Of a stretch of DNA of 64,000 nucleotides, positions 41,067 through 50,678 are shown piece by piece. The stretch covers positions 930,001-994,000 of the forward strand of contig JAPFFF010000021.1 of NCBI GenBank assembly GCA_039105265.1. The letters are read 5' to 3'. A program made the position numbers and the translations under genes. The first letter of the stretch is position 1. The number at the start of each line of letters is the position of its first letter. The notes under the pieces were generated by a model. It saw only the letters and a program-made list of their open reading frames with translations. It was not told where the DNA came from and did no database searches. This stretch comes from Tritrichomonas musculus (lineage: Eukaryota; Parabasalia; Tritrichomonadida; Tritrichomonadidae).

Positions 41067-43106
41067 ATGGTGAAAAATAAGGTGAAATCAAAACGGTTAT
41101 ATAAAAAAATTAACGTATTATTTAACGTATTTTACAATATGGTAAAGATTCTTGTTGATAAAAGCGAGTATTGCAACTTATACAAAACAATATCTCAATT
41201 AAAACGCCAGGTGTCAGTTCTTCAATCGACTTTAAGATTATTTAAAGTTCAAAATCAAAAATATTTAGAATGGAAAAATAATTTTATTGATTTTATTGAC
41301 AAAAAACAAAATGAAATGAAATTTGGTAAAGAGTATGATGAAAATAACGAAATTTTACTTGATCTTTTAAACAACGAGCATAAAGAATATCCATTTTATA
41401 CTCCAGAAACATTGTCACTTTCTAATGAATTGTATTCTTTTTCGCCAAAATATTACGAAATTTTATGTAAATGGATGCCTTTTCCAGCTGAATCGTATAT
41501 TAAAAATTATCAAGAAGCTCAATTACGCGATATTCCCAAAATGTTAACAGACTGCTCAATGGTCAAAGAAATAATCAATCATTACAAAACAGTTATTAAC
41601 TGTAAAAAAAGTGACAAATTAACAGCATGCTTGGCCGTAGATGCTCTTTATTTTACTCCAGAAGTAAAGATAGATGAAAATAATATAATTCAAGGATTTT
41701 TATTTTCCGACAAAGAAAAATCAAATTTGCCTAAAAATCTCAATCAAAAGTTCACCAAACAACCAAAATTATTTGAGGCCTTTGTTTCTAGATATTTTAA
41801 AAAAATAATTAAGGCAGGATTCGTTTTTCAATTACAATTATATGATGCAACATTTCCTACTTGTGTAATTCATATAGAACCATCAATTGATGGAAAATCA
41901 AATCAAAAAATTGTCGATTTATTAAAATTTTTTAGAAAAGAATTAAAAGATTTAAATATAATAGTCAAATCTTTCGCCTTCGACGGCGACAATGCATATT
42001 CTCAATTGCATTCAAATTTTTATTATTCATATATTTATAGCACAATAGAAAAACAAACAATTTCTTTTCATGCTTCAGTTATAAGAGCAGTTTGTGATTT
42101 CCTTCATTTAATAAAACGCTTGCGGTATCGAATTCTAGGCGCAAGAATTCACGGTTCATTTGACCTTAATTCACCATTTATTGATATGTCAATCATTCAA
42201 AAAATTTTAGTATATCTACCCACAGTTGTATTTGACAATAACAAATATACTAAAATGCACGACAAACCACCATTAGCTTTATTTTCACCGAGGTGCTTTT
42301 TGGATATATTCAATAAGAAACTCTTTGTTGCTGCTGCATTTTGGTTTCCTATTTGCTGTGGCATATTTGGTATAGACTTCCCAAACATTAGTAGAAAATT
42401 ACGATCATTCTTTTTAGAATGTGCTTTTTGGTTTTTAGTATTATACAGAAAAATATCTGATAATTCAAAAACTGAATTGAATCAAAAAAAAAGAGGTGAA
42501 AAAATTGACCTTGTGTTTTATGACAATTCATTGTTAATCGAGTTCACAAATACTATATACAGCCAAATCCAATTGTTAACAATTGAAAAAAAGTTTTCAT
42601 TCAATTCTGACTCAAGCATGCCTTTAGAGCATAAGTTTGGGCATGCACGTGTCCGAGCATGCGATGTTCACACTTTGGGAAGATTCACAAAAATCATTGC
42701 TAAATTTCAAACGTTTGAAATGCAAGCAGATCAAATTAAAATCCCTGGAAGAAGTAGTTTTGGTCAATTTGTTGATGATGACGATGATGGACAAAATTAT
42801 AAGCCAAATGAAATAGAAATAATGAATTCAGCTTCATATCAACCACTTGATATTGCAACAAGTTTTTTGAATCTGGCCGGTTTCAATATTGAACCTAAAA
42901 CAGACAACAATGATGAAGCATATTGGTTTGCAGCAATTTTGGATGAGTTTTTCGATGAAGAAAAAGCTCAAAAGAAAACAAGAAGGCCTTTCACTTGGAA
43001 CAAAGCATTTTTAGGTGTTGGTGGAGCATCTCGTGCTGCAAAATTGATTCATACTCAAGGTGGATCCAAAATTGCCATTAATCTCAACTCAAAACCCAAA
43101 AAATAA
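41067..43106 (+). CDS. Putative P-element-like (RNase H-type) transposase, intact
   Basis: This 679-residue protein has a leucine-rich coiled region near the N-terminus (about 40-75). Candidate catalytic motifs follow in P-element/THAP9 order: AVDALYF (D192), AFDGDN (D306), CDFLHLIKRLR (D344, H347) and MPLEHKFGHAR (E521). In P transposases the equivalents are D..M/I, SDG..N, DPPHLxKxIR and an E before a LFxxIR motif; the likeness is by pattern only. An acidic stretch VDDDDDG and a helical C-terminal part follow. A decayed relative lies at 30569-33716, so the family is repeated and transposon-like. I see no TIRs around it and no THAP zinc finger. An alternative start is 41139. It could instead be a host-domesticated gene. 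Confidence 0.5.
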   Translation: MVKNKVKSKRLYKKINVLFNVFYNMVKILVDKSEYCNLYKTISQLKRQVSVLQSTLRLFKVQNQKYLEWKNNFIDFIDKKQNEMKFGKEYDENNEILLDLLNNEHKEYPFYTPETLSLSNELYSFSPKYYEILCKWMPFPAESYIKNYQEAQLRDIPKMLTDCSMVKEIINHYKTVINCKKSDKLTACLAVDALYFTPEVKIDENNIIQGFLFSDKEKSNLPKNLNQKFTKQPKLFEAFVSRYFKKIIKAGFVFQLQLYDATFPTCVIHIEPSIDGKSNQKIVDLLKFFRKELKDLNIIVKSFAFDGDNAYSQLHSNFYYSYIYSTIEKQTISFHASVIRAVCDFLHLIKRLRYRILGARIHGSFDLNSPFIDMSIIQKILVYLPTVVFDNNKYTKMHDKPPLALFSPRCFLDIFNKKLFVAAAFWFPICCGIFGIDFPNISRKLRSFFLECAFWFLVLYRKISDNSKTELNQKKRGEKIDLVFYDNSLLIEFTNTIYSQIQLLTIEKKFSFNSDSSMPLEHKFGHARVRACDVHTLGRFTKIIAKFQTFEMQADQIKIPGRSSFGQFVDDDDDGQNYKPNEIEIMNSASYQPLDIATSFLNLAGFNIEPKTDNNDEAYWFAAILDEFFDEEKAQKKTRRPFTWNKAFLGVGGASRAAKLIHTQGGSKIAINLNSKPKK

Positions 43107-43868
43107 TGAAAACAATTTCATTCATTTGATTTATAAATTAATTAAAACAATTTTGATTATTAAAATAAAAATAAATTGAAAAATTCAAATGCTTTTTAAA
43201 TGATTAATATGATATTATTATAATTGGAAAAAAAAATATCACAAAATATTTAATTAAGAGATAATTAATATTGTAATTAATTAAGTATCATAAAAATACT
43301 GTTTTTTAAAAGATTTCTTTGAGAAATAATGAAATTAATTCTTTTTTTGTGACCATTTATATATTCAATTTGATTAAAAAAAAATGCAACATAAATCATA
43401 TTAATTTTTTTCATTGAATTAAAAATGATGGACAAAAATGTTTAAGAAAATATATAATACTTTTAATGAATTATTTAAAAATAGATGATATATAGAGAGA
43501 GGTGGAAATTTGTCATAAGATCATCATCATATTATTACTATAATTTTCTTTTTCTCTTTCAACTCAAATTATCAATTTCAAATAAGTATATGTTCTAGTA
43601 TTATATCTTGCATACTTTTTAACTGCACCATAATTTTCCCAAAATTCCAACAATATTTTGATATTAGTGGACGATGTAAAATTTAAATAAATCGATATCT
43701 ACTGGTTAAATCTGAATGAAAGTGCAATATTTATTATTAGAACATGTTCATAGTCAAATTTTAATGATTTTAAAAAAAAACTATGGGCAGGGAAAAAAAA
43801 AATGTGCTTTGGATTATCATCATTTGATACAATTGTTAATACTTTAATATTTTACTTATCTGTGATTG
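43107..43868. other. AT-rich spacer, nothing recognised
   Basis: 3' flank of the transposase-like gene; AT-rich, no supported feature. Confidence 0.6.
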
Positions 43869-43960
43869 TAATACGTTAGGTTGTGCGTCCTTAACATCTA
43901 CCCAGGCCTGATATCACCTTCGATCTCTCTAGGGATAGGTTCAATTATAATAATTATTAT
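43869..43960 (+). repeat. TACGTTAGG repeat, copy 1
   Basis: Begins TAATACGTTAGG. GTTAGG can pair with CCTTAAC eight bases on. It is GC-richer than its surroundings and related to the copies at 44731 and 48204. Confidence 0.4.
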
Positions 43961-44011
43961 TTTTAATACATAAAAATAACAATCACTTCTAAAATGTAAT
44001 TATTTTTATGT

Positions 44012-44097
44012 TGACTCAAGAGTGGCCATTCTAGCTTCGAGGGTTGCAATTTTTGCATTATATTCTGATTTCAATTCATAGTTGTCATTGACATACA
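44012..44097 (-). pseudogene. Fossil fragment of a PolB-element fibre gene (C-terminal coiled coil)
   Basis: The minus strand reads ELKSEYNAKIATLEARMATL and then stops, the same coiled-coil ending (ETRLATLE, KARLAALE) as the large proteins of elements 1 and 2. Only this 3' end is recognisable; the rest is truncated or too diverged. It is an old relic of the Polinton-like family. Confidence 0.6.
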
Positions 44098-44159
44098 GCT
44101 TTTATGTGTCCTTTTATCACATTGAAATGCGTCATGTTTCAAATGTTTACCTGTATATT

Positions 44160-44500
44160 GCCAAATTTTGATTCATATTCCTCTTGTAAATCATTATACT
44201 GAACTATATTTCAATTGTTGATCATTATATTGCATTATTTTTCATTTCTGCGTCATTATATTATATCATATTTCATTTAATCTCCATTACAATGCAATAT
44301 ATCTCCTTTAAATACCACCTTTTTTTCTTATATTTCAATAATCTCAATCTTATTTTACTTTTAAACAAATACATTGAAAAATATTCCTTTTTATATCATT
44401 TATAAACTATCATTCTACATTATATTTCATTTACTGGCCATTATACTCTATTATATTTCATTTGTGAGTTAATATAATTCAATAAATATCAATTATGTTT
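44160..44500. repeat. Degenerate tandem repeat, about 31-33 bp unit
   Basis: ATTTCATTT followed by a CATTATA-type phrase recurs at rough 31-33-bp spacing, heavily mutated. On the minus strand the units suggest an old coiled-coil heptad array. It adjoins the 44012 fragment, so it may be the decayed stalk of the same gene. Confidence 0.45.
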
Positions 44501-44730
44501 CATAAATATTTATTTAATATGCAGATATTCCATTAATAGAGAACATTATGACGCGCATCTTTATCATTTGCTCAGATCTAACTCCACCTATGATATCATT
44601 AAGTATTATTTTGATTAAAAAATATACAACATTAATGATATCAACACTATTTTTTACTCAGAAATGTATATAGATTATGCTTACTTATTCAATATTATTC
44701 ATATCAAACATTTTTTTTGTTCAATTATAG

Positions 44731-44800
44731 TAATATACGTTATGGTGTGGTCTCTACTATCTCCAATCCTAACATAGCTCGCTACGAGCTCATTTTCGAC
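44731..44800 (+). repeat. TACGTTAGG repeat, copy 2
   Basis: TAATATACGTTATGG, then AATCCTAACATAGCTCGC and AGCTCA; aligns with copy 3 over about 65 bases with mismatches. Confidence 0.45.
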
Positions 44801-45209
44801 TTCCCATTTAATACATAATATTAATTAAATGAATTTTCTAATATTATATAAATAAAACTATTTATTGAATAGTTTTAATAAATCATCAACTTTATTACAA
44901 TTTATTTTTTACATTATTTCGAAAAATAAATGATTGATTATAAATATAAACATATTTATTTTTTTTTTTTAAACATCATTTATACAAATCAAAAAATTGA
45001 ATATTCTGAAAAAAATTTTAAATTCAAATATCTTAATATATAATAAATTATATTTTATTAAAATAGGTTTATAAATATAATAATGAATAATTAATAATAA
45101 AAACTAATATAAGCCATCTAACCATGGTAACTATTCAACGATTATTCAGCTGTAAACCAATGGATTTCAATGTGCTATATTAATCAAATATGTTTGAAAA
45201 AATATTATA
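44801..45209. other. AT-rich spacer, nothing recognised
   Basis: No frame or repeat supported. Confidence 0.6.
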
Positions 45210-46676
45210 TATAGTTGGTGGACATAATTATGTTTTTGGGACATAATCATGTTTGCTCAACTTTTTGAATGGTACACAAAAATAAAACACATTTTTCTCA
45301 ATACTTTTTAAAGATAACTTGATAATATTATATACTTTATTAATGTATTTTATGTACATCATTATTTAATTAAATGAGCTATTATATTTGTGATTTAAAT
45401 GAAATTTTGCCATTAATGTAAAAAAAAGTCAAAATGCTTATTTTATTCTCAATAATTGAAACTTGGGATTTAATAATAATATCATTAATTCATAATCAGT
45501 AATGATATAATTTTGTCAGATAATTGATATCTAAAAACTTTCATATAAGAAAATTTTGATGCACAAAATAAAGTTAAAAATCATATCACTTTTTTGTTTT
45601 TTTCCAATAAAAAATAAAAACTTTTAAATTTTTATTTAAATATTTGATATAATGCATATAGTATAGCGATATTGAAAGAATAAAATTGGCGGTTCTACTC
45701 AAGATCTATTACCTTAATGAAAAAGAGTAACTTCTGAAATAACTTAAAAAGACTTTCAATTTTAGACATTGAGAAATTATTTTCATTATTTTAATAGTTT
45801 TTCTATACTTACCTAATATTTATTGATTAATTGCTATTTTTAATGCTATTATAATAGAAAAAATAAAAAAGTGAAATTTGTATATTTCTTAGAAAAACCT
45901 GAAATCTTGATGGGCAACAATGATTTTTTGAGGATTAATAATATATTTCATTGTATGTGTTATCAAATAATGTAATTCTGAAATCATATCAATTATGCAT
46001 GAGTGATTTATGAATGATTTTGAATGAAAAGAAGAAAAATGAAATTTTTCCAAGATTGATTCTTTTTCAACCATATTATTATATTTAATATATTATATGC
46101 ATCATATAGATGATTAATACTGCATCTAATTTGAAATAAAATAAACTCATTTTTCAAAATTAGTAATTTTGTATGAATGATTTTTGTCATATTTTGAAAA
46201 CACTTTTTCTTTTTATATAATTATTATTTCAATAAATTTTTTCCTAAAATATAATATATACATTATATTCTAAAATAATAACTATGTTAGAGCAAATTAA
46301 AACAACCTTTTTTTTACGGTAAAAGCATGAAATGTGATATGAAATGAGTTTTTTGAGTAGTGAAATGAAAATGAAACCATTTTTTCTAATTATCTATTTT
46401 ATTTCAATAAATAATAATGATACATTTTAATTATAGATGAAAAGTAAATTATAATTTTTTTCAAATAATAAAAAAATATTCAGAAATTAAAAATTCGATA
46501 TCATATTTATGATCAAATTTAGTTTGATAAATGTGAATGAAAATCGGGGAATAAAATGTATCCAATATGATATTAATTGTTCTACAATTGTTTTTTTAAA
46601 AGTCCAATTTGAATATATAGAAATGATGTGAAAACATAATTATGTCTCCAAAACAGAATTATGTCCACCAACTATA
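45210..46676. mobile_element. Decayed DNA transposon with about 47-bp TIRs
   Basis: Arms 45210-45256 and 46630-46676 are inverted repeats, tips TATAGTTGGTGGACATAAT, with several mismatches. Each arm holds two copies of the palindrome-like ACATAATTATGT. The roughly 1.47-kb length and terminal TA suggest an old Tc1/mariner-type element. The middle has no transposase motif, only short unconvincing frames such as 45889-46074. Confidence 0.55.
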
Positions 46677-47097
46677 TTGCTTTTATGCAAAAAATGAACA
46701 TAATCCAGATTTTCAATTTCAATGAATGAGATTATTCAATTTTAAATGTCAACAATACAACTCATCAATATTCACAATAAATTATAACATGATACTGCTG
46801 TTTTAAATTATATTATTTTCATTTCCTGTTCTTAAAAAAAAAAAAAAATAAGAATAATTATTTCATAGAAAATACTAAAAACAAGAAAAAAATTATCAGA
46901 TATTTAATTTTTTTTAATGTTAAATTAGAAGTATTGCAATAATTTACTTAGGGATTGAGAAAAAAATACATCGCTCAAAAAACATATGACGAAGAAAATC
47001 GAGAAAAAAGTAAGGCGCTATATTAAAACTGTACTAAAAAACATAGAGCTGGACGGAGCCCGATTTTTGATTAATGTCTTAAATAAAATATTCAATT

Positions 47098-47130
<33 letters not shown>

Positions 47131-47536
47131 GACTTCGATTTCTGTTTTAATGCATTATATCGAAAGTTTTTTAAAAAAATGACGGGGTGTTACTAAAGAT
47201 AAGTTTTTTAAACAGCTGATAATGTTAGGTAATTTCATTGAGAAGGCATTCAAATCCTCTCATTTTTTCAATTGATCGGAAAATAATTGAGAAGAAAAAG
47301 CAAAAATATAAAATGCGAATATCTACATTTTTTTACATTCATTAGAAATTTTAAAAAAGCAAAACAATTTTTAAAATATATATTAATTTAAATGTATTTA
47401 AGATAATAATAAATATAAACAAAATCAGATGAATATTATATATTTTATATATTTAATATACATTATGATAAAAATAATTTATATTCATATGATGAAGTAG
47501 TTTTCGGATATTTCTTAATAATCAAAAAAATCAAAA
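46677..47536. other. AT-rich spacer with a 31-base T run
   Basis: Uninterrupted T run at 47099-47129. A GC-richer patch just before it (about 47040-47065) has no recognisable structure. No gene. Confidence 0.7.
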
Positions 47537-48202
47537 TATTCTCCTTTGATAACTAAAAGTAGTAATGGATGTAGTATAAATAATAGTACTATTATGGGAT
47601 ATATGAATATAGCTTTTGATAGTAAACTAGACTTCAACCCATATACCTTGTGGCTGAATGGGGAGTTGAGCATAATGAATGAATATATAACTGATTCTTT
47701 ACAAACAGAGAAGGCAATAAAGTGTTCTATAATAAAAGCTGATAATGCATTGAGTTTACGTAAGAGTGATGTACTATACTTATATAAGCCTACATCAACT
47801 AGTCAGGTTGTGATAGATAACAAGAAATATTGGTTACTTCAATGGAACATAGATACTGGATATACTATACCTAATGACTTAGAGTTTAGGTTTAATGAGT
47901 ATTGTTTTGGTAATAAATGGTTTTTATCATGGGATGGTACAAAATGGGTAGGTGATAACATACAAGGTCATATCAATGGTAGATTAGTTAATGGATTAAA
48001 TAAGGAGAATGAGTATGGTGAAGATGGTACCTACATACAAGTCAAGAGGAGTGAGAGGAACATGAAACTGATTAATAAGCCTAATGACTACTCTCCTGAT
48101 AACCTATTACATTACATGATTCATGGAGGTAAGTGCAAAATAGACTGTTTTGTAAAATTAAAGACAGGGGAGATAGAACCTTTTTCGAAATATGGTCTAG
48201 GC
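47537..48202 (+). pseudogene. Near-identical fragment of the element 1 866-aa fibre-type gene
   Basis: This 666-bp stretch matches 20547-21213 of element 1 with about seven base differences counted by eye, and both ends of the match are abrupt. It carries only part of the shared module. It is a truncated, very young copy of a Polinton-like element gene. Its right end abuts TACGTTAGG repeat copy 3 directly, and its left end abuts anonymous AT-rich DNA. Confidence 0.9.
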
Positions 48203-48203
48203 A

Positions 48204-48340
48204 GTAGTATACGTTAGGCTGGGATTCATTCTTCATCCCATCCTAACCTGCTCGCCACCAAGCTCAGGTACACCTTCGCTTGGGCCTCGCTACCCGGCCA
48301 AATACCCTCTGAAAACCTATCGTAAGTACACACTCTCTAC
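48204..48340 (+). repeat. TACGTTAGG repeat, copy 3, with hairpin
   Basis: 48213-48247 forms a hairpin (GTTAGG, then TGGGAT, pairing with ATCCCA and CCTAAC). It continues with AACCTGCTCGCC and a GC-richer tail. Related to copies 1 and 2. It starts exactly where the young 47537-48202 fragment stops. Confidence 0.5.
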
Positions 48341-48427
48341 TTTCATTATTCCCCCAATGTCATTTCCAAGGTATGGAGTAGTTTTTGAATTCTACACCCG
48401 AAAAAATATCTATCAACTTTTTGTATT

Positions 48428-49312
48428 TCACAGTAATGAATGTATTTCATTCTTAGTGTTATCTTCAGCTAAGATACCATTTGATGTAAAGAATGTCGTA
48501 TTAATCAATATGAAATTAGCTGTTGGATTGACCATTAAATTGCTACTACTTAATGGAAATTCAATATTGTTTAACCAGATCTTAGTTGGTTCACATTGAT
48601 ATTCACTCGTAGGCGTATTATTAACATTGAATGATATATTGATTTTGATTTCTTCTTCACTGGTAACATTATCTTTGGTTTCATTATAATTCAAATAGAG
48701 TGTTCCCTCATATGCATCAAGTTGTTTTTCGAATTGATAACGAATGCTTGTACTATTTGGTACGCTAAATGTATACTTAATTCGTGTTAATATATTCTCT
48801 AGCGCAGCTAACCTAGCCTTTAAATTTGTGTTCTCTCTCTCTAAATTTTCAATTTTTGTCTTCAGTTCATCATTTTCACTTTTCAATGCATAATTAGTTA
48901 TTACGAAGTTCATATTTGGAATGCAATATTCATCATAAACATCAGGTTTGTATGAATAACTTACTGATTCTAGATCGACATCATGGTTATCATTATATCT
49001 GAATGTTCCACCATAATAGAAATAATATATAGACAACGTATTTTCACCTTTCTTGTAATGATAATATTCTACATCTTCACTATCATACAAATATTCTCCT
49101 GAAATATCTTCATTATTACAAGAACCTTTTACTATTAATGATGATTTCTTTAATATGTTGCATAAATCTCTATCCAAATTTGTTATATAAGTTCTTTTAT
49201 CTTCATCATTGGTTGTTCCGTTTACGAATTTTGTAGCGATTGATAATTCTTGACTAAGGATGTTGCCAACTGCCCAATTATGCATGGCATTAAAAAAATC
49301 TGCCCTGCCCAC
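48428..49312 (-). pseudogene. Fossil 3' part of a PolB-element fibre-type gene with a different terminal domain
   Basis: An open stretch of 294 codons. Its middle is a coiled coil (LKSENDELKTKIENLERENT, then KARLAALE) like that of the 866-aa protein, followed by a roughly 115-residue terminal domain (beginning ILTRIKYTF) that does not resemble the one in element 1. The N-terminal module is absent, so the copy is truncated. It belongs to the Polinton-like family and is a separate insertion from element 2, or a severed part of it. Confidence 0.6.
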
Positions 49313-49478
49313 ATGGGCAATGCATTTTTTTATATAAATATATTAAATTTTTTTGCATTGATAATGTGTATAAATTTTACTTTTAAATATTTTTTTAATT
49401 AAAAAAAAATATCTAAATTTTATATTATATATGTAAAAATTGAATTGTTTATATTGGGCAATAAACCTTTGAATTTTT

Positions 49479-49555
49479 TGGGCATGGGCGCCCATGCCCA
49501 TCATTCAAAATTTGAAAGAATTTCAATAGTTTACATGCTGGGCAGTACTGCCCAG
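49479..49555. repeat. Two perfect palindromes built on GGGCA
   Basis: 49479-49500 is a perfect 22-bp palindrome with GGGCATGGGC as its left core, and 49538-49555 a perfect 18-bp palindrome (CTGGGCAGTACTGCCCAG). GGGCA words recur at about 49315, 49457, 50635 and 50664, in otherwise very AT-rich DNA. Confidence 0.85.
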
Positions 49556-49649
49556 TTTCATAAGGTCAAATGTGGTCAAATAAATTAACCTTTTTGCCCC
49601 AGGCTTTTTTATAATTAATAATGTTAAAATATGCATTTATTTTCTTAAA

Positions 49650-49810
49650 ATACCTCAAATAAGCTCGGAAATGCTTTTTTGAGCTTTTTTTACTGTGATT
49701 TAGAAGCTGTTTATTGCAATCATCTGAATCAATAATAATTAAATCGGGATATAACAATAAGAAGCTCCAAAATACAGTAAAAAAGCTCAGAAGAGCATTT
49801 ATAAGCTATA
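49650..49810. repeat. Imperfect long hairpin with AGCTTTTTT arms
   Basis: About 49659-49710 pairs with about 49755-49808 (GAGCTTTTTTACTGT and its complement, plus outer matches) with several mismatches. It looks like an ageing MITE or foldback. Confidence 0.6.
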
Positions 49811-50678
49811 TATTTCTAATTCAAGAACTGGTTGTTCCTATACTTTATATTGAAAGAAGTAATATTTGAATATTATTCCTTTATTCTTTTTTTTTTATTT
49901 ATAAATTTATAAATTTATGACAATTACTAAGAATATGTTTATCAAATATATTAAAATTAAAATGATTCAGATTATCCTATAAAAAAAATATAAAATATCA
50001 TATGTTAAAAACTGTTATGGCATTTTTAACCACCATCATTATGATAATCACATTGTGATGATTCTTTTGAGACCCAATTTGATGTGTTTATTTAAAAAGG
50101 ATGTCATAATATGAGCCCTCTAATATACTCTATTAGATTTAAAAGAAATTCGGCCCTCAATTTTTTGAATGAGTTCTTTGAAATTTTTTTCCAGATTTTT
50201 TTGCTTTTTTTACAATCAAAAATGAAAAAAGAATAACAAAATATTAAATTGCAGAAATAAATGAAGATAAATATACTTATTTACTTCTTTAATGATGAAA
50301 ATAATTTAACTTTATGATTTATATTAAATTCATAAAAATATTTTTCACAAAATTAAATTTGAATACCAAATATATTATGTAATAATGCTTTTTACTTCAA
50401 AATATTACTAAGTTTACATTTTTTATGAAAAGCATTTCGACAATTCTCATATAAAAATGAAATAATTTGAATAATTCTTAATGATTAATTATTATTTTCC
50501 TATTTTGTACTAGTTTGGTAAAATTTTTAATCAAAAAAATATAAATATAGCGAATAAACCTTTTTTTGAAAAGAAAATTTTAAAAAATGTGGTTATATTT
50601 TTTTTTTTTTGGCAATTTCCAAAAAATCTTGGGCATTTTGGGCAAATTTTTTATAAATGGTCGGGCAAAAACGCATCA
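49811..50678. other. AT-rich spacer left of element 2
   Basis: No gene. The GGGCA words near 50635-50670 lie just before the last gene of element 2 and may mark its edge. Confidence 0.5.

Noticed and set aside
43869-43876. T7-like promoter core (TAATACG)
   Set aside because: Short chance match; no phage-type polymerase in the window.
45889-46190. Overlapping 60-codon minus-strand frames as a transposase remnant
   Set aside because: No DDE or HTH pattern is visible.
48204-48340. tRNA gene in the GC-richer patch
   Set aside because: No cloverleaf; a single hairpin and no T-loop GTTCAA-type sequence.
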